Assembly: GCA_965197375.1 (NCBI GenBank)
Contig: CBDAMZ010000009.1
Location: 62,001-126,000, forward strand
Direction of reading: 5' to 3'
DNA: 64,000 nt
Origin: CBDAMZ01 sp965197375
Lineage (GTDB): Bacteria > Acidobacteriota > Vicinamibacteria > Vicinamibacterales > UBA8438
The translations under genes and the position numbers were made by a program. Shown one piece after another: positions 8,096 through 17,062 of the stretch. Position 1 is the stretch's first letter. The number at the start of each line of letters is the position of its first letter. The notes beneath the pieces are model-generated. The model did no database searches. It saw only the letters and a list, made by a program, of their open reading frames with translations, and was not told where the DNA came from.

Positions 8096-9328
8096 TCACG
8101 TCACCTTGTTCAGCCGAGGGTCGGAGACCACAAGAAACGGAAATGTGTGGATAAACATCGTGTAACAGAGAGCAAACAAGCTGAGCACACCACTTGTGAT
8201 AAGAAGCTCAAGAATCCCGAGTGGGACCTGGTCACCATGCCAGAGTGACGGCGACACTAAAATGAAACGCTCTAACCACATTCCAGCCAGGATCGCTAAT
8301 GCGACCGCAACCAGACCTGGCGCGTAGGTCTTTACCTGACGACTGAGCAACACAACGAACGGGATGAGGAAGATTAGCCCAAAGGCCAGCCACGTGACCG
8401 GCGCCCACGAGCCCTGCATCCGATGGGCAATGAACTGAATCTCCTCTGGGAGGTCGCCGTACCAGATCACCAGATACTGCGACCATAGCATATAGGCCCA
8501 CAGGATACAGAAGCCGAACAACAGCTTGCCGAGGTCATGGAGCTGCCCACGCCCGATGTAGTCATACAGGTGGAGGCGGTCGCGACCCCACACGGCAACT
8601 AGCGCTAGAAACGACACCCCGGCAAGTAGGTTCCCGGTGAAAAAATAGCCACCAACTAGTGACGAGTACCAGTGACGGTCAAGTGCCATCACGAAGTCGA
8701 ACCCGACCAGCGAGAAGATCCATCCGTAGGCAACCAGCACGGCGGGTGCGAGCATGTCCTGACGACGCTGGGCGCGCGGCTGTTCGTAGTTGATGCCGCG
8801 CCAGTCTCTAATTAACAGGTGCGCGAATCCAGACGCCTGTCGTTGTCCAGATTCGTGCAGCATGCCGATGTCTGGGCGAAGGGAGTGATACACGTAAGCG
8901 AGGCTTATCGCTCCCAATGCTAGGAAAGCGGTGCTCTCGCGCGCTACGAAGAAGGGGATGTTGAGCCATATTTGTCGAGCGCCCGACTGGTCCTGGACCC
9001 ATGGAGCCCACGTCGGCATGCCAAGAAAAAGCACCAGCAACAACATGAACGAGATGGGTAGGAATGCCACCGTGGCCTCAGCCGCTCGTTTCAGTGACCT
9101 ACCCCAGCTGGCGGAAGTGGCCTGGACAAGAGCCGAGATCACAATACCGGCCTGCGCCAATCCGCCGAAGAATAAAAAGTTCACCAACAACGCCTGCCAT
9201 GCGCGGAGGGGATTACCGAAGAGGACGCCATACAGAAACGCAGCCGCGCCGATCACACCAAGCGCAACCAAGAGACGGTGAACCCGTGCTGACACAATCC
9301 GAACGTGGTGGTCCTGCGCGGATGTCAT
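8096..9328 (-). CDS. actF: Alternative complex III subunit ActF
   Basis: A 410-residue polytopic membrane protein of the NrfD/ActF type, last gene of the act cluster. About ten hydrophobic segments are visible, for example VNFLFFGGLAQAGIVISALV, FALGAISLAYVYHSL-type helices and FCILWAYMLWSQYLVIWYGD. The last of these is the conserved helix with W-Y-G-D characteristic of ActF/ActC partners. In alternative complex III this subunit sits in the inner membrane beside ActC and is thought to contribute to quinol-linked charge movement. Its ATG overlaps the actE stop by 4 bp, so the two are translationally coupled. Downstream, where a cytochrome oxidase operon often follows, there is only the recombinase remnant. 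Confidence 0.88.
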   Translation of the reverse strand: MTSAQDHHVRIVSARVHRLLVALGVIGAAAFLYGVLFGNPLRAWQALLVNFLFFGGLAQAGIVISALVQATSASWGRSLKRAAEATVAFLPISFMLLLVLFLGMPTWAPWVQDQSGARQIWLNIPFFVARESTAFLALGAISLAYVYHSLRPDIGMLHESGQRQASGFAHLLIRDWRGINYEQPRAQRRQDMLAPAVLVAYGWIFSLVGFDFVMALDRHWYSSLVGGYFFTGNLLAGVSFLALVAVWGRDRLHLYDYIGRGQLHDLGKLLFGFCILWAYMLWSQYLVIWYGDLPEEIQFIAHRMQGSWAPVTWLAFGLIFLIPFVVLLSRQVKTYAPGLVAVALAILAGMWLERFILVSPSLWHGDQVPLGILELLITSGVLSLFALCYTMFIHTFPFLVVSDPRLNKVT

Positions 9329-9804
9329 TGGCCGCGTCCGAATATCCGAAGGTGGTGCACGACAGCCCAGCGTTCGTTGACGCTAAGCGAGTTTGCGTAG
9401 CCCGGCATGTTACGCCCGCCCTCGCGGAGGATGGTATAGAGCCACCCGTCCGGATAGCGCTGGACATACGGTGCTGTCAGGTCAGGCATACTGCGGAAGT
9501 ACTCAGCGATAGGACCATCTCCCTCGCCGCTCGAGCCGTGGCACATCGCACAGTAGATCCCGTAGAGCTCCGCGCCTTCGGCCAGCACCGCGGCTGAGGT
9601 CAGGGTTGGGTTCGTGAGCGTGTCCCGAGCTGTGACTCGGTCCATGATCGCTGGTCCATCGATGGCGAGTACACCGGCCGGTGGGTTCATGGGCTGCTCG
9701 TGCGTCCCGACTGCCGCGCTGTTCCACATGTCGTGTGGAGCTGCACACGCCACCAGCCACAGACAGCCGAGCGCAAGCGCGACCACGATGCGGAGCTTAC
9801 CCAC
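9325..9804 (-). CDS. actE: Alternative complex III subunit ActE, monoheme cytochrome c lipoprotein
   Basis: A 159-residue protein with a lipoprotein signal peptide (MGKLRIVVALALGCLWLVAC, lipobox LVAC) and a single c-type haem motif CAMCH at about residue 86, with a likely methionine ligand in the GGRNMPGYANSL segment. This is the usual ActE: a monohaem cytochrome anchored to the periplasmic face that receives electrons from ActA/ActB and passes them to a terminal oxidase or soluble cytochrome. It overlaps actD by 8 bp and actF by 4 bp. Confidence 0.9.
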   Translation of the reverse strand: MGKLRIVVALALGCLWLVACAAPHDMWNSAAVGTHEQPMNPPAGVLAIDGPAIMDRVTARDTLTNPTLTSAAVLAEGAELYGIYCAMCHGSSGEGDGPIAEYFRSMPDLTAPYVQRYPDGWLYTILREGGRNMPGYANSLSVNERWAVVHHLRIFGRGQ

Positions 9805-10303
9805 CGTTGATTACCTCAGTTGCTCCGGCGTGTTCAAGATGCGCGCGAACCTCCGAGCGACGCTCGGTCATGCAGGTTACTAGAACACCAAAGAGGTCAT
9901 TGGTGAATCGTCGGTCGACGAGCGGTTCTCCTCGCAGGTGTGGCAGTCCGCTCAGCAACAAGAACCCGACCAACCCGCTCAGTGCAGCACCCAATATCAT
10001 CAGCTCGAAACCGATGATGACGAGGGGAGGCAACGACAGTAGTGGCTTCCCACCAACGATTAGAGGCCAATCTGTCATCGTGTAGGCGGGGAACGCCACC
10101 CCGATGACACATCCCAGGATGCCGCCCAGCAGTGTGAAGAGCCGAACCTGGCTCGTGCGTCGCGGTCGAGCACCGAGAATCGCAGCGTCAGCCGTCGGCG
10201 AATACGCGTGGACCACGCCCAATTGCGCGTGCCGAATCGCAGCGATGGCCTCTGCCGCCCGGCCGCCACTCTTATAGACACCCAGCACCGTGGTCTGGTT
10301 CAC
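9797..10303 (-). CDS. actD: Alternative complex III subunit ActD (DUF3341)
   Basis: A 168-residue protein with two central membrane helices (LLGGILGCVIGVAFPAYTMT and ELMILGAALSGLVGFLLLSG) between cytoplasmic ends. The N-terminus (LGVYKSGGRAAEAIAAIRHA) is the conserved start of the DUF3341/ActD family. ActD packs against the ActC-ActF pair in the membrane and has no cofactor. It overlaps actC by 4 bp and actE by 8 bp, so the order actA-B-C-D-E-F reads as one operon on the minus strand. Confidence 0.88.
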   Translation of the reverse strand: MNQTTVLGVYKSGGRAAEAIAAIRHAQLGVVHAYSPTADAAILGARPRRTSQVRLFTLLGGILGCVIGVAFPAYTMTDWPLIVGGKPLLSLPPLVIIGFELMILGAALSGLVGFLLLSGLPHLRGEPLVDRRFTNDLFGVLVTCMTERRSEVRAHLEHAGATEVINGG

Positions 10304-11598
10304 GTCAGCTCGGTCCTTTCTTTAATCTCGTTCATGGCGACTGGTGGGAACACTTTCACGAACACGAGGAACAGCAGAAAGAACAGGGCAAACGACCCGG
10401 CCGTGATCGCGACCTCCACCCACGTTGGGTGATACAGATCGCTCGTCCAATTGGCGGGGTCGAAACCGTGCGCCAGTGAGCTGACGATAATGACATACCG
10501 CTCGAGCCACATCCCGATGTTGACGAGGATCGCGACGGCGAACAACGTGCCGAGGTGAGTGCGGATCTGTTTGGCGAGAAGCATCAATGGGACGAGGGTG
10601 TTGCACACCAGCATCGTCCACGTCAACGGCGCATACTGGCCGGTCACACGAGTCCAGTACGTGCCCTGCTCGAAGGGGTTGCCGCTATACCAGGCCACGA
10701 AGAACTCCATGCCGTAGGCGTAGCTCATGATCAATGACATCAGGACCAGTAGTTTGCCAAGGTTGTCGAAGTGTTGGACCCGTATGTAGGACTTAAGCCC
10801 CAGCAGCGTTCGCATCGGGATCAACAGCGTGATCATCATCGCGACACCTGACAAGATCGCGCCTGCCACAAAATATGGGGCAAAGATCGTGCTGTGCCAG
10901 CCAGGGACCAGGGTGGTTGCGAAGTCCCACGACACGATGCTATGTACCGATATGGCGAGCGGTACGATCAGCGCTGCGAGGAGGCCATACAAACTGTTGT
11001 AGTGCCACCACTGACGGTCCGAGCCTGACCAGCCGAGTGACAGAAGGCGATAGAAGGGTTGACGCCAGTCACGGATCTTGTCGCGAGCCGTCGCGATGTC
11101 CGGCAGGAGTCCCACATAGAGAAAGACGATACTGACGGTGAGATACGTTGTGATCGCAAATAGATCCCAGATGATCGGCGACAGAAAGTTCACCCACAAG
11201 TGGCGCTCGTTCGGAAATGGCAGGAGCCAGTAGAAGAGCCAGGGTCGCCCGAGATGGATGATCGGAAACAGCGCGCCCGTCATGATCGCGAAAACGGTCA
11301 TCGCTTCGGCCGCCCGAGCCACGCCTGTTCGCCAGCGTGCCCGAAACAGAAATAACACGGCCGAAATTAGCGTCCCTGAGTGCGTGATGCCAATCCAGAA
11401 CACGAAGTTAGTGATGTATACCGCCCAGAAAATCGGTGGCTGGTAGCCGGCGACGCCCAGACCGATCTGAAACTGGTAGGCGAAGGCGACAACCCCCAGT
11501 GCGAGGATAGCCAAGAGGCACGCTAAAGTGGTGAAGTACGCAGGTTCTGGCTGTCTAAGGGTGCGGAGGATGTTGTCAGTGGTGCCGCTAAGGGTCAT
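10300..11598 (-). CDS. actC: Alternative complex III subunit ActC (NrfD-like quinol-site subunit)
   Basis: A 432-residue NrfD/PsrC-family protein with about ten transmembrane helices. Recognisable segments include FWIGITHSGTLISAVLFLFR, PWLFYWLLPFPNERHLWVNF and VSWDFATTLVPGWHSTIFAP. Histidines and acidic residues in the first and third of these fall where the quinol-binding pocket lies in the family. It is the membrane subunit that oxidises quinol and passes electrons to the ActB iron-sulphur clusters. The ATG lies 15 bp after the end of actB and the C-terminus overlaps actD by 4 bp. Confidence 0.92.
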   Translation of the reverse strand: MTLSGTTDNILRTLRQPEPAYFTTLACLLAILALGVVAFAYQFQIGLGVAGYQPPIFWAVYITNFVFWIGITHSGTLISAVLFLFRARWRTGVARAAEAMTVFAIMTGALFPIIHLGRPWLFYWLLPFPNERHLWVNFLSPIIWDLFAITTYLTVSIVFLYVGLLPDIATARDKIRDWRQPFYRLLSLGWSGSDRQWWHYNSLYGLLAALIVPLAISVHSIVSWDFATTLVPGWHSTIFAPYFVAGAILSGVAMMITLLIPMRTLLGLKSYIRVQHFDNLGKLLVLMSLIMSYAYGMEFFVAWYSGNPFEQGTYWTRVTGQYAPLTWTMLVCNTLVPLMLLAKQIRTHLGTLFAVAILVNIGMWLERYVIIVSSLAHGFDPANWTSDLYHPTWVEVAITAGSFALFFLLFLVFVKVFPPVAMNEIKERTELT

Positions 11599-11613
11599 CG
11601 TATCGTTCGGTTC

Positions 11614-14600
11614 CTACGTTTCACGCACCTTCCTCAGATAGGTCACCGCCGGGCGGGTGTTTAGTGACCCCAGCACGTGGTAGGCTCTCGTATCGCCGGC
11701 CAGTTGTGACACGCGGCTGGTCGGATCGTTGAGATCGCCGAACACGATCGCCTCTGCCGGACAAGTTTGTGCACAGGCCGGTGTGACATCGCCATCCTTG
11801 ACAGGCCGGTCTTCATCCTTGGCTAGATCCTGCCCTTCCCGGATTCGCTGCACGCAGAAGGTGCACTTCTCCATGACTCCGGCAACCCGTGGCGTGACGT
11901 CTGGGTTGAGCTGTTGCGTCAAGGGCGGAGGCACTTCCGGGTTGAACCAATTGAACCGACGGACCTTGTAAGGACAGTTGTTCGCGCAGTACCGCGTGCC
12001 CACACACCGGTTATAGACCTGCGCATTCAACCCTTCGTCGGTGTGATATGTGGCGTAGGTTGGGCACACTGACTCACACGGTGCGTGGTCACAGTGTTGG
12101 CAGAGCATCGGGATAAAGCGGTTGTCAGTTGGACTCCCATCGTCTTCGACGAACCGCTCGATGCGAAGCCACGACATCGTGCGCCCCGCTCGCATAGCGT
12201 CGGCCCCCACAACCGGCACGTTGTTTTCTGCGTAGCAAGCCGCGACGCAGGCGTTGCATCCGTGACAGGCGTCAAGGTCTATGGCCATTCCCCATCGGTG
12301 AACTGGGTGCGGATGCTCGGGGTACAAACTTGGGAGAGGAGGCTCTTGATCAAGCTGACCGGCATCAAGGTTGTCGCGCGTTACAGCCCGCGCGATGTCT
12401 CGTCCGTTCTGATCAAACGTCGACTGAAAACGTGACACCGGGCGTCGAACAGCCCGCGGTGTGGCATCGACACGTGTTCCCAGCCATCGGGGCCCACCGT
12501 CTGCGAGAACCGGATCCGGATCCAACAGTACAGTCGGATTCACGCCCCGACCTGAGGCATATCTCCCGTAGTGCGTGTGTCCCTGTCCCAATGGCATCGC
12601 AACCACACCGGTCCGGAGATGCGAATTGATGAGCAGAGTTACGTCGAGCGTACCGGTGTCAGACTCGAGCGTGAGAAGCTGTCCATCTTCAGCGCCAATC
12701 GCACGAGCGGTCTCTGGGGCAACCTCGGCCCAGCTACTCCACGTCGTTTTCATCAGTGGGTCTGGCACTTCTTGCAGCCAGGCCCGATTCGCGCCCCGGC
12801 CGTCGTACATGTGGAGTGATGGATACACCACAAGGGCTAAGGGTCGCTGTGACCCTGAGGTCTTGAGGTTGAGGGGTGTGTCTAACACCGCTGGATTCAG
12901 TCTAATGTCGTCGCTTGGTACCGGTTGCCAACCCCCCCCCCGTTGCTGGGCGTCTGTCCAGAACGTTTCGAAGTCATGGTCCAAAGGTTCGGCCGACTCG
13001 CTAGTCAAGCTCGTCAACCTCACGTGCACGGACTGCCACTCCGTCCGGAGAAACTGAAGGAAATCTCCGCGCGCTGGCACCGCGTCGGCGACGGTACCGC
13101 CGAGTGCTCGGCCGAGGTCGAGCAAGAGGTCTCCCAGATGTCTTGTGTCGAATACGGGTTTCATCGCCGGTTGCATCAGTCCACGGACGCCTTGTCTGGA
13201 CTCGACATCTCCCCATGATTCGAGTGGGGTGTGCGTCGGGAGGACCAGATGGGCGAGGCTTGAGGTCTCGTCGGGACAGTTCGACGTGCTCACGACCATT
13301 CGTACGTCAGCGAGTGCAGCCGCGAAGGCGGCCCCGCCCGGCATACTGTGGACCGGGTTCACGTTATGAAGCAGCAGTAGATCGATCTCACCCGATCGCA
13401 TCGCCGCAGTTAGATCGAGCATGTCTCGGTGTGTGTCAACGCCGTTCCAACCCACGGAATCGCTGGTGTCTGGTTCGGTGTCCGCGTCGAATATGACCGT
13501 GGCACCGTTGTTCCCAGCGACATAGTTCAGCAGATTGATCCCGATCAAGGTAGCTGTAGCCGTTTCACCTGTGGCTGCGACACCCCCGCCGACTGCCAAC
13601 GTCCGTCCCGGGCCTGCAGCGGGATCAGAGAAGTGCCGAGCTAATTCTCTGATGACTTCCGCGGCGAGGCCAGCCTGGTCGGCGACCTGTTCTGGCGCGT
13701 GTTCGCTTACCAGATCGAAGATTCGAGTTGTGGTGACGTCGGTCAATCCTTTAACTTGAACACGATTCTCCGAGACGATTGTGTGAATCATTGCAGCCGC
13801 GATTAGTCCTTCTGTGCCTGGCTCGACCTCGAGCCACTGGTCTGCCTTGGCTCCTGTGAGCGACATCCGTGGCTCGATCTGCACAAGCCGTGAGCGCCGG
13901 TTCTCCAGTCGGCGTCCTGCAGCATAGTCCCGGCTGTAGCCAACTGTTGACAGCCAGGTTTCCAAGAAGTCTGCGCCAAACGAGACGACTAGATCTGGTG
14001 TCGTGAAGTCATAGTGGGGAACCGTCGACCGGTTAAACGTAGCCAAGTTGGCCGCCCGGATCGCCTCGTAGGCGAATGGTTCGTACCGGAGACGGCGAGC
14101 TCCGACAGCGTCGGCCCAGCGCTCGATTAAATCATCGAGCGCACCGGTCATCAGGGGTGTCACGATTGCGATCCGCCCTACCTGACCATCAGCTCGGATT
14201 TCCTGCAAGTGCTTAATGAACTCCTGCAGCGCGGTCTGCCACTCGACCGGCTCAAGCACCGTCTGTCCGGACTCGGTATTGGTCACGCGCCGACGCTTGG
14301 GGCCGGTAAAGCGGTCCGGGTTATACAACCCCTGCAGTGAGGCTTGACCGCGGACACATAAACTGCCGCGGTTGACGGGATGCTTCGGGTTGCCCTCGAC
14401 CTTGACGGCACGTCCCTCGCGCGTGCGGACGACCATGCCGCATCCCGCTGGGCACTCGCCGCAGACGGTGGCGTACCACGTGGCCACGCCAGGGACAACA
14501 TCTTCGGGAGGCACAACGTAGGAGATAACCCGTTCGGCTGTTCCGGGTGCACACGCGGTGATCGCCAGGGCGGGCGCCGTGTTGCCCAATACTTTCAAGA

Positions 14601-14658
14601 ACGTTCGGCGTCCCACTGTCTGGGTGAGAGACGTGTGTTGGTCTGGGTTCATTCGCAC
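11614..14658 (-). CDS. actB: Alternative complex III subunit ActB (molybdopterin-like plus Fe-S fusion)
   Basis: A 1014-residue periplasmic subunit with a Tat-type signal (GRRTFLKVLG near residue 17). The N-terminal two thirds resemble a molybdopterin oxidoreductase (VCGECPAGCGMVVRTREGRA near 65, GSLCVRGQASLQGLYNPDRF near 100). The C-terminal 220 residues carry ferredoxin-type cysteine clusters (DACHGCNACVAAC near 797, CQHCDHAPCESVCP near 853, CVGTRYCANNCP near 895, CTFCVQ near 932, PACAQTCPAEAI near 970). This B1-B2 fusion is typical of ActB. The Fe-S domain forms the wire from ActC to the haem subunits; known ActB proteins lack molybdenum. It lies 2 bp after actA and 15 bp before actC. Confidence 0.93.
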   Translation of the reverse strand: MRMNPDQHTSLTQTVGRRTFLKVLGNTAPALAITACAPGTAERVISYVVPPEDVVPGVATWYATVCGECPAGCGMVVRTREGRAVKVEGNPKHPVNRGSLCVRGQASLQGLYNPDRFTGPKRRRVTNTESGQTVLEPVEWQTALQEFIKHLQEIRADGQVGRIAIVTPLMTGALDDLIERWADAVGARRLRYEPFAYEAIRAANLATFNRSTVPHYDFTTPDLVVSFGADFLETWLSTVGYSRDYAAGRRLENRRSRLVQIEPRMSLTGAKADQWLEVEPGTEGLIAAAMIHTIVSENRVQVKGLTDVTTTRIFDLVSEHAPEQVADQAGLAAEVIRELARHFSDPAAGPGRTLAVGGGVAATGETATATLIGINLLNYVAGNNGATVIFDADTEPDTSDSVGWNGVDTHRDMLDLTAAMRSGEIDLLLLHNVNPVHSMPGGAAFAAALADVRMVVSTSNCPDETSSLAHLVLPTHTPLESWGDVESRQGVRGLMQPAMKPVFDTRHLGDLLLDLGRALGGTVADAVPARGDFLQFLRTEWQSVHVRLTSLTSESAEPLDHDFETFWTDAQQRGGGWQPVPSDDIRLNPAVLDTPLNLKTSGSQRPLALVVYPSLHMYDGRGANRAWLQEVPDPLMKTTWSSWAEVAPETARAIGAEDGQLLTLESDTGTLDVTLLINSHLRTGVVAMPLGQGHTHYGRYASGRGVNPTVLLDPDPVLADGGPRWLGTRVDATPRAVRRPVSRFQSTFDQNGRDIARAVTRDNLDAGQLDQEPPLPSLYPEHPHPVHRWGMAIDLDACHGCNACVAACYAENNVPVVGADAMRAGRTMSWLRIERFVEDDGSPTDNRFIPMLCQHCDHAPCESVCPTYATYHTDEGLNAQVYNRCVGTRYCANNCPYKVRRFNWFNPEVPPPLTQQLNPDVTPRVAGVMEKCTFCVQRIREGQDLAKDEDRPVKDGDVTPACAQTCPAEAIVFGDLNDPTSRVSQLAGDTRAYHVLGSLNTRPAVTYLRKVRET

Positions 14659-14660
14659 TC

Positions 14661-15209
14661 CTAGTAGTGGCAGGTTAGGCAGTCGAGCGGCGCGTTTCGC
14701 TCCTCATGGCAGCTGACGCACCAATCCATCGTGAGGGGCACAACCCGGGTCGCAAGTTCCATGCGTGCGACGTCACCATGACACGTCTGGCACGTGACCC
14801 CGGCGTGCACATGACGCTTGTGGGTGAAGCGGACGAACTCCGGGAGATCATGCACCCGCACCCAGGGGATGGGTTCCTCGGCCTCCAGGTGCGCCAGGAT
14901 TTTTTTGACCTCCGGACTGCCTGGCAGAACAAACCGGTGGCACCCGGCGCACCGTGCCACCGACGGGATGCCTGCCACCGGGCCGCGTCGCGCGTACGCG
15001 TGACAGAGTTGGCAGTCCAAGCCGACGTCGGTGACATGCTGACGGTGACTGAAGGTGATCAGTTTCAGAGGTGGCTCATGCGGTGCCACGGCCGGGGGGG
15101 CTTCCTGCACACGCGACCGCAGGCTTACTGTGACTGCTAGTAGGAAAACCGACAACGCGAAGCCTAACAACCTCCTGAACCTGGTCCTTCCCGCGACAGA
15201 CTGAGACAT
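14661..15209 (-). CDS. actA: Alternative complex III subunit ActA, pentahaem cytochrome c
   Basis: A 182-residue protein with an N-terminal hydrophobic anchor (LLGFALSVFLLAVTVSL) and five CxxCH haem motifs: CQLCH, CAGCH, CQTCH, CVSCH and CLTCH, the last right at the C-terminus. Five haems and this length match ActA, the membrane-tethered multihaem subunit that collects electrons from the ActB clusters. First gene of the act operon. A promoter should lie between 15210 and 15320, but no strong consensus was identified. Confidence 0.92.
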   Translation of the reverse strand: MSQSVAGRTRFRRLLGFALSVFLLAVTVSLRSRVQEAPPAVAPHEPPLKLITFSHRQHVTDVGLDCQLCHAYARRGPVAGIPSVARCAGCHRFVLPGSPEVKKILAHLEAEEPIPWVRVHDLPEFVRFTHKRHVHAGVTCQTCHGDVARMELATRVVPLTMDWCVSCHEERNAPLDCLTCHY

Positions 15210-15321
15210 AAGCGAAGCCTATCGTACGTTGCCTAGGCGCCGAGCGCCATCGACTCGTTAATCCGATGGAAACTAATGTAACTGCGGATGCGCAGCTTGC
15301 TTTCGCTGCTTAATTAAGTAG

Positions 15322-15492
15322 CGCGTCTATCTCGTCTTCGCCCACGGGGCGGCTGCGAAGGCGATTCAGGAACTGGCGGGACACGAAGATCTCTCTACAA
15401 CCCAGCGCTACATGCATTTCAGTCCCAAGACTGTTGAGAGTGCTATTCGCTTGCTCGACGGGCCTGTACCGGCGTGGGCAGTGGAGAGCTGA
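15322..15492 (+). pseudogene. Tyrosine recombinase (integrase) C-terminal remnant 2
   Basis: After an in-frame TAG at 15319-15321 the frame reads GAAAKAIQELAGHEDLSTTQ and then RYMHFSPKTVESAIRLLDGP, ending at a TGA at 15490-15492. It retains the GH box and the nucleophile tyrosine (TTQRYMH) of a tyrosine recombinase but not the upstream R...HxxR core. It ends about 50 bp before a 28-nt tmRNA 3'-end-like sequence. An integrase ending beside a stable-RNA 3' end is the classic layout of an integrated element, so this is probably the scar of a former island. Confidence 0.8.
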
Positions 15493-15543
15493 CGGAAACG
15501 CATCAGACGCGAACGCAAGAGCGCCTGATTTTACAGGGGAAAA

Positions 15544-15571
15544 TGGTGGAGGCGGCGGGAGTCGAACCCGC
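15544..15571 (-). repeat. tmRNA 3'-end-like segment, candidate att scar
   Basis: On the minus strand these 28 nt give a T-arm (GCGGG-TTCGACT-CCCGC), an acceptor strand CGCCTCC, discriminator A and an encoded CCA. No 5' partner (GGAGGCG), anticodon arm or D-arm follows upstream. The sequence matches what I recall of the 3' end of many bacterial ssrA genes, a favoured target of tyrosine recombinases. Together with the recombinase remnant about 50 bp away it reads as a duplicated attachment core. A 3' piece of an ordinary tRNA is the alternative. Confidence 0.55.
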
Positions 15572-15640
15572 CCAATACCTTTCTCTAACCCGGTGATGGC
15601 ACGTGACTTCTTGTCCTAATCGGTTTCGACACTTCAACTT

Positions 15641-16913
15641 AGTACACCGTTTCATAAATACGCTAACGTTTTCCTCTTGTACTGAGCGCCAAAATATGGC
15701 ACCGTACTCCAGACGGAGTGGCGCCGTAAACGATGCCTCGGCAGAGCCCCTATCGGATTGTGCTGTCGGCCGCCGAAGAACGGACGTTGATCGACCGGGC
15801 GGCACGATACACGCGCCCGTATTTCGAGGTGCTCCGCGCCACGATGATCCTGCTGGCGGCCGAGGGCTGGTCCAATAAGGCGATCGCCCGCGGCTTGCGG
15901 ACCCGGCGGGAAGTGGTCTCGGTCTGGCGAAAACGCTTTTTTAAAGAACGGCTCCCCGGGCTGGAGGATCAATCACGCTCGGGACGTCCCCGGGCTTTTC
16001 CCCCCAGAAGTCGTCGTCACCGTCAAAGCCCTCGCGTGTGAATTGCCTGCCCGCGCCCAGCGCCCGCTGGCCCGGTGGAGCATGAGCGAGTTGGCCGCCG
16101 AAACCCAGCGGACCGGGCTGGTGGCATCCATCAGCGGCAGCACGATCTGGCGCTGGCTGCACGACGACGCGATTCGGCCGTGGTTCCACCGGAGCTGGAT
16201 CTTTCCGCGCGATCCGGAGTTTGCGACCAAGGCCGGGCGGATCCTCGACCTCTACGAGCGCGTCTGGGAGGAGCGCCCCCTGACCGCTGACGACTTCGTG
16301 ATCTCTGCCGATGAGAAGACGAGCATTCAAGCGCGCCGCCGCCGCCACGCGACGCAGCCGACCCGGGCCGGGGCCCTGATGAAGGTCGAGCATGAATACG
16401 AGCGCGCCGGAGCCTGGGCGTACTTGGCCGCCTTGGATGTGCATCAGGCCCGGCTCTTTGGCCGCTGCGAGCCCACCACCGGGATTGCCCCGTTCGACCG
16501 CCTAGTCGCGCAAGTCATGACGCTTCCGCCCTATCGCGACGCGCGGCGCGTATTCTGGATCGTCGACAACGGTTCGTCGCACCGCGGTGCGCGCGCCGTG
16601 GAACGACTCCAGCGGCAGTATCCGAATCTGGTGCTCGTGCACGGGCCCGTCCATGCCAGTTGGCTCAATCAAATCGAGACCTACTTCTCGATCGTGCAAC
16701 GCAAGGTCCTGACGCCGAACGACTGCGATTCCCTGGCCGACGTGGAGACCCGGGTCCTGGCGTTTCAGCGTCACTATCAATCGCTGGCCCGACCATTCGA
16801 GTGGACCTTCGCGCGGCGCGACTTGGCCCGTTTGCTCGCCAAACTGGCGCTCCAGAAGCCAGACTCGATCGCCGCATGAGAAATACGTGTACGAACTTAT
16901 GAAACGGTGTACT
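15641..16913 (+). mobile_element. IS630-family insertion sequence
   Basis: A roughly 1273-bp element bounded by 17-bp perfect inverted repeats AGTACACCGTTTCATAA at 15641-15657 and its complement at 16897-16913. TA dinucleotides sit at the edges (15640-15641 and 16914-16915), compatible with the TA target preference of IS630, although the exact boundary is ambiguous by one base. It contains one transposase with a frameshift. It inserted between the tmRNA-like scar and the DUF5916 gene. Confidence 0.85.
15733..16879 (+). CDS. IS630-family transposase, in two frames
   Basis: The first frame (15733-16041) gives an N-terminal helix-turn-helix (EGWSNKAIARGLRTRREVVS ... GLEDQSRSGRP). The second (through 16879) continues with a winged-helix segment and the DDE core: ISADEKTSIQ (D), WIVDNGSSH (D) and SWLNQIETYFSIVQRKVL (E). 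The switch occurs at the T4C6 run at about 15995-16004: with one C fewer the sequence reads straight through (FPPEVVVTVKALA). This may be a slippery tract that makes the full product, an ordinary frameshift mutation, or a homopolymer sequencing error. Confidence 0.8.
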
Positions 16914-17062
16914 TAGCTCTTGACAGCCGTCAACCGCAGTCTACTGGGATCGACCTCGGTCCTGGAAACATTGTGGAGACGGTTTTCGGGTAACAGGGGA
17001 GAGATTAGTTGTGCAGTACGGTGGGCCAATCGATGCGAACAGGCGGCCAAGAATGTCAAAGA

